From NCBI GenBank assembly GCA_003565055.1, contig PXDM01000055.1, positions 1 through 15,016 of the forward strand: 15,016 nucleotides of DNA, written 5' to 3'. The position numbers and the translations under genes were made by a program. The notes beneath the pieces were generated by a model that was given only the letters and a program-made list of their open reading frames with translations, ran no database searches and had not been told where the DNA came from. Positions within the stretch are counted from its first letter, which is position 1. Each line of letters begins with the position of its first letter. Origin of the DNA: Paracoccaceae bacterium. GTDB taxonomy: Bacteria; Pseudomonadota; Alphaproteobacteria; Rhodobacterales; Rhodobacteraceae. Shown piece by piece: positions 7,271 to 14,620 of the stretch.

Positions 7271-8044
7271 TCAGCGTGGCAATGCGCTGCGATAGAGATG
7301 CCATGTCGCATGGCCAAGCACCGGGAGCACAACGAACAGCCCCAGAAAGGCCGGAATCATTGCAGCGATCAGCAGGCCCGCGATCATCGCAGCCCAGATC
7401 AGCATCACCTCTGCATTGTCGCGCACGACCTGAACGCTCGTGATCATGGCCGTGACGAAATCCACCTCGCGCTCGACCAGCATCGGCAGGCTCATCACCG
7501 TGATCGAGAAGAGCACGAGGGCCACAATCGCACCAACAAGCGTTCCGACGAGCAGCATGCTCACGCCCGAGACGCTGAAAAGCAACCCAATGCTTTCAAA
7601 TCCCACACCACTGCGCGCCATGAATATCGCGAAAATCCCGCGCGCAAGGATGATCCAGAACCCGAAAATCAACAACACCCCGACCGCGACGAGGGCGAGC
7701 TGGCCATCACCCTTGCCACGCAACGCGCCGAGGATCGGCGCCCAATACAGCGCTTCGCCTGCTTCGCGGCGGCGGCTGACCTCATAGAGCCCGACGGCTG
7801 CAAATGGGGCAAAAAGCGGAAAGCCCGCAGCAATGGGGATGAACCAGACCGGCTGGCCGGCGGCCCCAATCCCGAACCAAAGCCCGAGCCCGCCCAGAAC
7901 ATAGACCAGTGCGAAAAAAAGACCAAAGGCGGGCGCGGCCTTGAAATCCTCCAAGCCTGCCTTGAGGGCTGCATGAAGATCAGATTTCTGCAACTTCTGC
8001 GCCTGCGGGATCGCGGGCGCGGCTTCGACGGACATATCCGACAT
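7271..8044 (-). CDS. DUF2189 family integral membrane protein (paralog 2)
   Basis: The 257-residue polytopic membrane protein aligns along its whole length with the downstream DUF2189 gene, roughly half the residues being the same. Shared blocks are ALKAGLEDFKAAPAFG near 25-40, LVYVLGG, FIPIAAGFPLFAPFAAVGLYEVSRR, VDFVTAMITS and the near-identical LPVLGHATWHLYR end. About five to six hydrophobic helices are visible. The start at 8044 is well supported: GAGGAGG lies 7 bases before this ATG, whereas the open frame extends to 8188 only through sequence overlapping the 3' end of prfB. It lies about 100 bp downstream of prfB on the same strand, across a T-rich stretch (around 8080-8115) with no clear hairpin, so read-through from prfB is possible. 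Function unknown. Confidence 0.88.
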   Translation of the reverse strand: MSDMSVEAAPAIPQAQKLQKSDLHAALKAGLEDFKAAPAFGLFFALVYVLGGLGLWFGIGAAGQPVWFIPIAAGFPLFAPFAAVGLYEVSRRREAGEALYWAPILGALRGKGDGQLALVAVGVLLIFGFWIILARGIFAIFMARSGVGFESIGLLFSVSGVSMLLVGTLVGAIVALVLFSITVMSLPMLVEREVDFVTAMITSVQVVRDNAEVMLIWAAMIAGLLIAAMIPAFLGLFVVLPVLGHATWHLYRSALPR

Positions 8045-8144
8045 ATGGCAACCTCCTCGTGATACACTGCTCGCGAAGGTAAGGGCGGCCTGAAAAAACT
8101 CAAAACAAAAACGGGTGACGCGGATACAAAATATGCGGCGCGGA

Positions 8145-9272
8145 TCAGTTGCCCGCTGTCGCCTCGGCACGCGATTTCCCCGCCACATCCATCGCCAGCG
8201 TTGCCGCCATCAGCCCGTCCAGCGCGCCATCAAGAACGCCTTGCGTGTCGGAGGTCTCGAAACTCGTGCGCAAATCTTTGACCATCTGATAGGGATGCAA
8301 CACATAGGATCGGATCTGGTTGCCCCATCCCGCATCGCCCTTGGCGTCATGCGCAGCCTCGATCGCTTCAGTGCGCTTGCGCAACTCCAACTCATAAAGC
8401 CGCGATTTCAGTGCGTTCATCGCAATCTCGCGGTTCTGATGCTGGGATTTCTGGCTCGAAGTGGTCACAATCCCGGTGGGCACATGGGTGATCCGCACTG
8501 CCGAGTCGGTCGTGTTGACATGCTGCCCCCCTGCCCCGGACGAGCGGTAGGTGTCGATGCGGATATCCGACGGATTGATGTCGATCTCGATATTCTCATC
8601 GACCACCGGATAAACCCAGACCGAGCTGAACGAAGTATGCCGCCGCGCCGAACTGTCATAGGGCGAAATGCGCACCAGCCGGTGCACACCGGATTCGGAT
8701 TTAAGCCAGCCATAGGCATTATGCCCGCTGATCTTGTAGGCGACCGAACGGATCCCTGCCTCTTCACCGGGGCTCTCTGACATCAATTCGACTGTGTAGC
8801 CGCGCTTTTCGGCCCAGCGGACATACATCCGCGCCAGCATCGACGCCCAGTCGCAGCTTTCCGTGCCGCCTGCGCCAGCATTGATCTCCAGGAAGGTGTC
8901 GTTGCTGTCGGCCTCGCCATTCAAGAGCGCCTCCAGTTCCTTCTCGGCGGCAACTTTCGCCAGACGCGCGATTTCAGCCTCGGCCTCGGTCACCACATCG
9001 GCTTCGCCCTCGGCCTCGCCCAGCTCAATCATTCCGATCTGGTCTTCGAGCTCTTGTGACAGGCTGCGATGGGTCTCCATCGCGTCCGACAGCAACCGTC
9101 GGTCGCGCATCAGTGCCTGCGCGCGGGCCGGATCGTTCCACAGGTCGGGATCTTCCGACATCGCATCGAATTCTTCCAGCCGGTGCGCCGCCGTCTCGAT
9201 CTCCATGCGCTGACCCAGAAGGGTCAACGATTTGCGGATGGCCTCTATCTGGCTTTGCGTTTCGGCGCGCAT
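8145..9272 (-). CDS. prfB: Peptide chain release factor 2 (RF2)
   Basis: RF2 recognises UGA and UAA stop codons on the ribosome and triggers release of the finished protein. The 375 residues cover the full family: N-terminal helical domain (1-110, with DPDLWNDPARAQAL at 41-54), the INAGAGGTESCDWA block at 130-143, the codon-reading segment RISPYDSSARRHTSF at 201-215, and the catalytic GGQ at 248-250. The tripeptide is S203-P204-Y205 rather than the E. coli SPF. The frame is continuous from the ATG, so the programmed +1 frameshift known from E. coli prfB is absent: residues 18-35 align with the E. coli frameshift region without an in-frame TGA. Ribosome binding site weak (AAGAG). It lies 81 bp downstream of mrcA on the same strand. 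Confidence 0.97.
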   Translation of the reverse strand: MRAETQSQIEAIRKSLTLLGQRMEIETAAHRLEEFDAMSEDPDLWNDPARAQALMRDRRLLSDAMETHRSLSQELEDQIGMIELGEAEGEADVVTEAEAEIARLAKVAAEKELEALLNGEADSNDTFLEINAGAGGTESCDWASMLARMYVRWAEKRGYTVELMSESPGEEAGIRSVAYKISGHNAYGWLKSESGVHRLVRISPYDSSARRHTSFSSVWVYPVVDENIEIDINPSDIRIDTYRSSGAGGQHVNTTDSAVRITHVPTGIVTTSSQKSQHQNREIAMNALKSRLYELELRKRTEAIEAAHDAKGDAGWGNQIRSYVLHPYQMVKDLRTSFETSDTQGVLDGALDGLMAATLAMDVAGKSRAEATAGN

Positions 9273-9353
9273 AGTCTCTTACTCTTGGCTGGAGGGGATG
9301 CTCGCCGCGTGCTTAGCGCGCCCTGTCGCGCGGGGCAAGCGGCGCGGGCAGGA

Positions 9354-11879
9354 TCAATACAATCCGCCCGATGAAATCGTGCCGATACTTGCCGGGCTGC
9401 GCGACACGCTGCCGCGCCCGGCATCGGGGCGGTTGAGCGGCTGATAGTTGTCGCCCGGCGAGAAGAGCGGCAATTCGGACCCGAGGCTTGCCCCGCCGTC
9501 GATCACAGCCGCCAGGCCGAAGGTCGGCTCGACACCTTCGCGGAAGAATTCTGAGACGACATTCGGACCCGACGCATTGTCAGCGAGCCGCGCGCCGGTG
9601 TTGCGGTCGATCTTCAGGAAATATCCACCGTCCGGCACACGAAACCGACCGCCGCCATATTCCCGCACGGCTTCGCGCATGAAATCGTTGAAAACAGGAC
9701 CGCACATCCCGCCGCCGGACGCCCCGCGCCCCAGCGGGCGGGGCTGGTCATGTCCGATATAGCACCCTGCGACGATGTTCGAGGTATACCCCACGAACCA
9801 GACGTCGCGCGCGTCATTCGTGGTGCCGGTCTTGCCAGCCGCAGGGACAGACAAATTGACCGTGCGCGCTGCCGTACCACTGTCGACCACCCCCTGCATC
9901 ATCGAGGTCAGCTGATAGGCCGTGACCGCATCCATCACCCGCGCGCGGCGATGTGTGATCCAGGGCACACGACCAGATGGCAGGGCGCGCTCGTCGCAAT
10001 CGACACAGTTGCGCTGGTCGTGGCGGTAGATGGTCTCGCCCCAACGGTTCTGAACGCGGTCAACCAGTGTCGGCTCCACACGCTCGCCGCCATTGGCAAA
10101 CATCGCATAGGCCGCGACCATCCGGAACAGCGTGGTTTCCTGCGATCCGAGTGACGCCGCGAGATTGCTCTGCGCGCGGTCATAGACACCGAAACGTTCC
10201 GCATAGCCGCCCACGACATCCATGCCGATTTCCTGCGCCAGCCTTACGGTCATCAGATTGCGCGACAGCTCGATCCCGCGCCGCACGGGCGTCGGGCCGT
10301 AAAATTGGCCGGAATAGTTGGTCGGACGCCAGACCCCTTGCGACGTGTTCACCTCGATCGGACCATCGACGACGATCGTTGCGGGCGTGAACCCGCTGTC
10401 GAGCGCGGCTGCATAGACGAAGGGCTTGAAGGCCGAACCCGGCTGGCGTTGCGCCTGAGTGGCCCGATTGAAGACCGAATGCTGATAGGAAAAGCCGCCC
10501 TGCATGGCAATCACGCGGCCTGTATTGACATCCATCGCCATGAAGCCACCCTGCACCTCGGGGATCTGGCGCAGCGACCAGCGGATATGGCTGCCATCGC
10601 TGTCAGAGGTCACACGACGCACATAGACCACATCGCCGACATTCAGATTGTCCGAGAGCGATCCGCGCGCCCAATTGATATCGGGCCGATCCACCACATG
10701 CGGGGCATGGTAATCGCTGCGTACGCCTTCGATTCCAAGCTCCGCGCGATTGGCCGTAACGGCGAGCACGACCGCCGGATACCAGCGATTGCCGAGCGTC
10801 ACATCGCGCGCAAGCTCCAGACCGCCGAGAGCCGCGCGCCAGGCCTGCTCGTCACCGAGCAGTTCAGGATCAATAGTCTCGCCTGTCGTTCGCAGGCGTC
10901 CGAGCCCGCGGTCGTAGCGTTCCAATGCCCGCTGGAGCGCATGGGCTGCGTGAACCTGCATATCAGGATCAATCGTTGCACGGATCGACAAGCCGCCTGC
11001 GAAGAACTCATCCTCGCCAAAACTGCCCGAAAGCTGCCGTCGCACCTCATCCGTGAAATAGTCGCGCGGCGGCATCGCAGAACGCGGATTGGGAAAATCA
11101 CCGGATTGCACGGTCCGCAAGGGCTGTGCGCGAGCTGCATCATGTTCGGCGCGCGTGATGAAGCCGTTGCGCAGCATTTCGCCCAGCACATAATTGCGCC
11201 GCGCTGTGACGCGCTCGCGGTTGCGCACCGGATGGTAGCTCGACGGGGCTTGCGGCAGGGCCGCGAGAAACGCGGCTTCGTGCAGGTCCAGCTCATCCAG
11301 CGTCTTGTTGAAATAGGTCTGTGCCGCCGCCGTCACGCCGTAAGAGTTCTGACCCAGAAAAATCTCATTGAGATAGAGCTCAAGGATCTGCTCCTTGCTC
11401 AGAGTCTGCTCGACCCGACTGGCCAGGATCAGCTCGCGGATCTTGCGTTCGCCCGTGCGATCCCCGGACAACAGAAAGTTTTTCATCACCTGCTGTGTGA
11501 TTGTCGAGGCGCCGCGAATATTCTCGCCGCGCGACTCCACGGCCTCATAGGCCGCAACGGCGATGGCACGACTGTCAAAGCCGGAATGAACCCAGAAATT
11601 CCGGTCCTCGGCTGCGATGAAGGCGTCCTTCAGCTGCTCGGGAATATCGTCAATCGGGGTGAAAAGACGACGTTCGGTCGCAAATTCGTCGATCAGATGG
11701 CCTTCGCCCGAATAGATACGGCTGATCGTTGGCGGCGCGTAGCTCGCCAATTGCTCATGGCTGGGCAGGTCCTGGCTGTAGAACCAGAACCCCCCGCCAA
11801 TGGCCAGCGCGAGAAACACGCTTGCGGTGATGACGAAACTGAAAATCCCGCCGAAAAATGAAAGAATCGCTCGCAGCAC
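9354..11879 (-). CDS. mrcA: Penicillin-binding protein 1A (bifunctional transglycosylase/transpeptidase)
   Basis: This class A PBP is anchored in the inner membrane and polymerises and cross-links peptidoglycan from lipid II in the periplasm. The 841 residues show a signal anchor (about 7-35), then a GT51 glycosyltransferase domain (about 55-230) with catalytic E91 in EDRNFW, the STITQQ motif at 125-130 and KIREL around E149. An OB-like insert spans about 330-440. The transpeptidase domain (about 445-735) has nucleophile S482 in SAFK (482-485), SRN at 539-541 and KTGT at 683-686. A Cys pair C625/C628 sits in a surface insert, and the C-terminal tail is Ser/Gly-rich. Start is GTG at 11879 with AGGGG 6 bases upstream and a good promoter before that. 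The amidase gene lies upstream and prfB downstream. Confidence 0.97.
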   Translation of the reverse strand: MLRAILSFFGGIFSFVITASVFLALAIGGGFWFYSQDLPSHEQLASYAPPTISRIYSGEGHLIDEFATERRLFTPIDDIPEQLKDAFIAAEDRNFWVHSGFDSRAIAVAAYEAVESRGENIRGASTITQQVMKNFLLSGDRTGERKIRELILASRVEQTLSKEQILELYLNEIFLGQNSYGVTAAAQTYFNKTLDELDLHEAAFLAALPQAPSSYHPVRNRERVTARRNYVLGEMLRNGFITRAEHDAARAQPLRTVQSGDFPNPRSAMPPRDYFTDEVRRQLSGSFGEDEFFAGGLSIRATIDPDMQVHAAHALQRALERYDRGLGRLRTTGETIDPELLGDEQAWRAALGGLELARDVTLGNRWYPAVVLAVTANRAELGIEGVRSDYHAPHVVDRPDINWARGSLSDNLNVGDVVYVRRVTSDSDGSHIRWSLRQIPEVQGGFMAMDVNTGRVIAMQGGFSYQHSVFNRATQAQRQPGSAFKPFVYAAALDSGFTPATIVVDGPIEVNTSQGVWRPTNYSGQFYGPTPVRRGIELSRNLMTVRLAQEIGMDVVGGYAERFGVYDRAQSNLAASLGSQETTLFRMVAAYAMFANGGERVEPTLVDRVQNRWGETIYRHDQRNCVDCDERALPSGRVPWITHRRARVMDAVTAYQLTSMMQGVVDSGTAARTVNLSVPAAGKTGTTNDARDVWFVGYTSNIVAGCYIGHDQPRPLGRGASGGGMCGPVFNDFMREAVREYGGGRFRVPDGGYFLKIDRNTGARLADNASGPNVVSEFFREGVEPTFGLAAVIDGGASLGSELPLFSPGDNYQPLNRPDAGRGSVSRSPASIGTISSGGLY

Positions 11880-11903
11880 TGGCTACCCCTATCTCAAGCG
11901 ATT

Positions 11904-11932
11904 TATATAATCGTTAATATGCCGCAGGTCAA
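11904..11932 (-). promoter_or_regulatory. Sigma-70-type promoter of mrcA
   Basis: On minus, a -35 TTGACC (11932-11927, five of six matches) and a -10 TATATA (11909-11904, four of six) are 17 bases apart, the optimal distance. Overlapping TATAAA two bases on is a closer -10 but gives a 19-base spacer. The leader to the GTG at 11879 would be about 17-20 bases, just enough for the AGGGG ribosome binding site. It sits in the AT-rich gap between amidase and mrcA, so mrcA need not depend on amidase transcription. Confidence 0.65.
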
Positions 11933-11969
11933 AATACCCCGACATGCCTCTCACTGTTACGTGACGGCA

Positions 11970-13253
11970 TCACTGCCGCCTGCGCGCGTTGTGATGCAGA
12001 TCTTCGGCGTGCCACAATTCGAGCGCATCAGCCAGCGCTTCCGCCATGCGCGCGCCCCAATCCGCATCGCGCAGATTGGCCAGATCACGCGGGCTTGACA
12101 TGAAACCAAGTTCGATCAGCACTGATGGCATATCGACCGCGCGCAACACAGTGAACGCCCCGGACTGGATCGGGCGGCGATGCAACCGTAACCCTGACGC
12201 CTGCACCCCTTCGACAAGCGACTCTGCCAGCCCGCGCGCACGCGGTGCCGTGTCCTGCCAGGCGACCGACATCAGCACCCGCGCAATGTCATCGGTGTTG
12301 CGCGTCAGATCGACGCCCGACAGCATGTCAGCGCGGTCGTGACGCTCGGCGAGATAGGCGGCGGAGGCGTCGCTGGCCTCGTCCCCCAGCAGATAGAACA
12401 CCGCCCCAGAGGCCAGACCTTCGGGCAGCGCATCGGCATGAATGGACAGGAAGACATCCGCCCCGGCGGCACGCGCCGCGCGCACGCGCCCGTCGAGCGA
12501 GACAAACTCATCAGCGTCGCGCGTCATCGCCACATCAAACGTGCCACGCCGCAACAACACTTCACGCAACTGCCGCGAAAACCGCAGCACGATATCGGCT
12601 TCGCGCACACCGTCGCGTTCGGCACCGGGGTCGCGGCCGCCATGGCCGGGATCGAGCATCACGACGGGTTTGCGCGCAGCCCTGGGCAGAGCAGGCGTTT
12701 CCGCCGGGCTCTCGGGATGCAGCAGGCCCGCCCCATTACGCGCGGCGAAAACCGCTTCATCCTGCGCGAGCCGCCCGAACTCCTCCGGCGATGCCCTGCG
12801 CAGGTCAAGCCGGATGCGCCCGGACCCGCTTTCCGCATCGACAATCTGTTCCGAGGTCTCCAGCACATAGGGACGCCCCAACTCAAGCACCATCCGCGCC
12901 CAACCGTCCGGCAGGATCCCGTGCCGGACGGCCTGCACATCTGCAAGCTCGCCCAATGCTGCAAGCGCGCGCGCATCGCCCCAGTCAACAGTGTTGAGGT
13001 CAAGCACAAGACGCGGGGGCTCTGGCAGGATACGCACACGGTAAGGCACAGGCTGGGTCAGCGCGAGTTGCAGCAAGAGCCCGTCGCTCTGCTGGCGCAC
13101 CGTGACTGCGTCTTGCGTCAGGCGGGCCTGCACCCCGAACCCGGCCTGTGCCCAAGCCATGGAGGGGATCATCCAAAGCACCAAGAGGGCGAAAAACCCA
13201 TGCCACGCCCGGCCAGTCTTCCTGCGCTCGATCACATTCGCCTCGATTATCAT
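11970..13253 (-). CDS. amiC: Periplasmic N-acetylmuramoyl-L-alanine amidase (AMIN + Amidase_3)
   Basis: This zinc enzyme cuts the bond between N-acetylmuramic acid and the stem peptide, usually to separate daughter cells. Counting from the ATG at 13253 (427 aa), a signal peptide covers about 1-34 (cleavage after AWA), an AMIN-like beta domain 40-155, a linker follows, and the Amidase_3 catalytic domain is 196-412. Zinc ligands are H204 (DPGHGGRDPGA), E218 (VREADI) and H272 (LSIHADA); the catalytic glutamate is E381 (LIELGFMSS). A GTG at 13235 (six codons later) has GAGG 5 bases upstream and a compact signal peptide, and is an equally good start. A TTG at 13265 is the outermost possibility. 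mrcA follows downstream on the same strand after 90 bp. Confidence 0.94.
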   Translation of the reverse strand: MIIEANVIERRKTGRAWHGFFALLVLWMIPSMAWAQAGFGVQARLTQDAVTVRQQSDGLLLQLALTQPVPYRVRILPEPPRLVLDLNTVDWGDARALAALGELADVQAVRHGILPDGWARMVLELGRPYVLETSEQIVDAESGSGRIRLDLRRASPEEFGRLAQDEAVFAARNGAGLLHPESPAETPALPRAARKPVVMLDPGHGGRDPGAERDGVREADIVLRFSRQLREVLLRRGTFDVAMTRDADEFVSLDGRVRAARAAGADVFLSIHADALPEGLASGAVFYLLGDEASDASAAYLAERHDRADMLSGVDLTRNTDDIARVLMSVAWQDTAPRARGLAESLVEGVQASGLRLHRRPIQSGAFTVLRAVDMPSVLIELGFMSSPRDLANLRDADWGARMAEALADALELWHAEDLHHNARRRQ

Positions 13254-13318
13254 TTTGCCAGACAAAGACTACATCGCCCCCGATGCGTCGGAAACCGCAA
13301 TTCTGGAAGAGTGGGCGG

Positions 13319-13349
13319 AAAAAAACGCTCACATTCGCGAAAGCGAGCG
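13319..13349 (-). terminator. Intrinsic-terminator-like hairpin with seven T's, upstream of the amidase
   Basis: On minus, CGCTCGC (13349-13343) pairs with GTGAGCG (13332-13326), including one G-T pair. An inner TT/AA pair closes a CGCG loop, and seven consecutive T's (13325-13319) follow at once. This is the best-formed terminator shape in the window, but no minus-strand gene ends just before it. It lies about 66 bases before the amidase ATG, so it may be a leader attenuator or a stop for antisense transcripts from the rplA side. Confidence 0.5.
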
Positions 13350-13368
13350 CAAGAGCCATGCCAGAGAC

Positions 13369-13397
13369 TTGATTCTCGGCGCGGCGCGCGATTTAAG
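13369..13397 (+). promoter_or_regulatory. Possible promoter of the DsbA-like gene
   Basis: TTGATT (13369-13374) and TTTAAG (13392-13397) each match the sigma-70 consensus at four of six positions with a 17-base spacer. The implied leader to the ATG at 13472 is about 68 bases. It is the best candidate in the gap between the divergent amidase and DsbA-like genes, but the boxes are only moderate. Confidence 0.33.
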
Positions 13398-13471
13398 TCA
13401 GACCAACCAGAATGACGCTGCCTTCATCGCATGGCATAAGGTGGCGCGCCCCGAAATGCAGGAGCTGCCCG

Positions 13472-14329
13472 ATGTCCCTACCCTTGTCCGATTCAGCCCT
13501 TGTCGGCACGTGCCTTGCGGCATCCGCGCTGGGGCTACTGGTGCTCACCTCCTCTGGCGGGAACAGCAGCCCGGACCCTGCACCTGCAGCAGAGCGCGCG
13601 GAGGCATCAGCGCCCGCCGAGAGCGATGCGCTGGCGCAGCTTGGTGCCACGCCGCAAGGTCAGACCGTCGATGTCGATGACGAATTCGGGGCGCAGGTTC
13701 GCAGCTACCTTCTGCAAAACCCCGAAGTCATTTTCGAGGCCGTCGCCGCCTTCGAATCGCGCAATGCCGAAGCGCAGGCCGATATGGACCGCGCAGTGCT
13801 GGACGCGAATGCCGATGCGCTCTTTCACAACCCCAATTCCTGGGTCGGCGGCAATCCCGAGGGCGATGTGTCGCTGGTGGCGTTCATCGACTATCGCTGC
13901 GGCTTTTGCAAACGCGCCCATGACGAATTGGAAGCCATTCTGGAAGGCGATGACGGGCTACGCCTGATCGTCAAGGAATTCCCGATTCTCGGGCCCGAAT
14001 CCGAACTCTCATCACGCTTTGCAATCGCCGCGCTTCAGCTTGGCGGAGATGAAGTCTACGCCACAGTTTACGACCAGTTGATGCGCCATGAGGAGGCCGT
14101 GACGCTGGACTATCTCGACACATTGGCGCGTGATGTCGGGCTGGAGATGGAAACCGTTGCTGAAGCGATGGACAGCGATCAGGTCTCGGAGGTCATCGCG
14201 TCCAACTACGCGCTGGCGCAACGTCTGCAGATCAGCGGCACACCGACTTTCGTTCTCGAAGATGAGATGATCCGCGGCTATGTCGATGCTGATGTGTTGC
14301 AGGACATGATCGGCGCGCAGCGCGACTGA
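13472..14329 (+). CDS. DsbA-family thiol:disulfide oxidoreductase (ScsC-like)
   Basis: This is a periplasmic, probably membrane-tethered, thioredoxin-fold protein that oxidises or isomerises disulfides in exported proteins. Of 285 residues, 9-26 form an N-terminal hydrophobic segment, followed by a Pro/Ala/Glu-rich linker (28-55). A helical segment at 70-110 (VRSYLLQNPEVIFEAVAAFE) resembles the N-terminal domain of ScsC-type proteins. The DsbA domain runs 130-280 with active site C143-G-F-C146 in YRCGFCKRAH and cis-proline P258 in SGTPTF. The start at 13472 is chosen because GGAG lies 7 bases upstream; the frame opens earlier at 13412, but that stretch has no ribosome binding site and would bury the signal segment. 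The gene stands alone, divergent from the amidase. Partner (DsbB- or DsbD-like) is not in the window. Confidence 0.93.
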   Translation: MSLPLSDSALVGTCLAASALGLLVLTSSGGNSSPDPAPAAERAEASAPAESDALAQLGATPQGQTVDVDDEFGAQVRSYLLQNPEVIFEAVAAFESRNAEAQADMDRAVLDANADALFHNPNSWVGGNPEGDVSLVAFIDYRCGFCKRAHDELEAILEGDDGLRLIVKEFPILGPESELSSRFAIAALQLGGDEVYATVYDQLMRHEEAVTLDYLDTLARDVGLEMETVAEAMDSDQVSEVIASNYALAQRLQISGTPTFVLEDEMIRGYVDADVLQDMIGAQRD

Positions 14330-14349
14330 TTTCGAAACCGCACCGCTGC

Positions 14350-14383
14350 GGCCTGCGCTCTTGAAGCGTAGGCCTCCGGTTTT
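14350..14383 (+). terminator. Terminator-like hairpin after the DsbA-like gene
   Basis: A 10-bp stem, arms 14350-14359 and 14365-14374 with one G-T pair, closes a CTTGA loop, 20 bases after the TGA of the DsbA-like gene. Four T's follow at 14380-14383, five bases after the stem, so the tail is imperfect. Position and stem fit termination of the plus-strand gene. Confidence 0.5.
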
Positions 14384-14457
14384 GGCAAGGGTTGTGCGTC
14401 GAGATATGCGCGCTGCCTACCGCCACGCGCGGCCCAAGCTCTATTTACAGACCCCAT

Positions 14458-14488
14458 ATTCCGGCGCAGCGACAAACTGCGCTGGAAT
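14458..14488. repeat. 12-bp hairpin of unknown role between the DsbA-like gene and rplA
   Basis: ATTCC (14458-14462) pairs with GGAAT (14484-14488), G14463 with T14483, and GCGCAG (14464-14469) with CTGCGC (14477-14482), leaving a seven-base CGACAAA loop. Neither side has a T-tract. No gene ends next to it. It could belong to a small RNA or an extended 3' untranslated region. Confidence 0.55.
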
Positions 14489-14573
14489 GGCACGTGGAGA
14501 TTGGGGGCCACCCGGCCCGCAACCATCCGGCACATTACGGCAGGCAAGACGAAAGTCCATCACCCTGAAAGCC

Positions 14574-14600
14574 AAAGGGCGGCCCGACCGGACCGCCCTT
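14574..14600 (-). terminator. Terminator of the rplA transcript
   Basis: AAGGGCGG (14575-14582) and CCGCCCTT (14593-14600) form an 8-bp stem. Three more inner pairs on minus (T-G, C-G, C-G) close a four-base GGTC loop. On minus it is followed by TGGCTTTC and starts about 20 bases after the rplA stop. On plus the tail is CGTTTG, so it could work in both directions. Confidence 0.65.
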
Positions 14601-14620
14601 CGTTTGCCGTATCAGAAGGC

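Noticed and set aside
8080..8115. T-rich stretch on minus after prfB as an intrinsic terminator
   Set aside because: Several T-runs are present, but no stem longer than four pairs precedes them.
9273..9353. A terminator between mrcA and prfB
   Set aside because: Only long-looped GC-rich pairings (CGCGCC with GGCGCG around about 18 bases) without a T-tract were found.
10305..11861. A 518-codon open frame on + opposite mrcA
   Set aside because: It is antisense to the glycosyltransferase and transpeptidase domains of a full-length PBP1A with all motifs. Its residues are rich in His, Arg and Cys with no domain, as expected of a GC-rich shadow frame.
12339..13415. A 358-codon open frame on + opposite the amidase
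   Set aside because: It is antisense to a complete amidase with all zinc ligands, has no ribosome binding site and shows low-complexity Arg/His composition.
13258..13680. An open frame on + reading APDASETAILEEWAEKNAH, upstream of and overlapping the DsbA-like gene
   Set aside because: The first 70 residues look protein-like, but there is no ATG with a ribosome binding site and the frame runs 200 bases into the DsbA-like gene in another frame. It also coincides with the hairpin and T-run near 13319-13349. A decayed small gene cannot be excluded.
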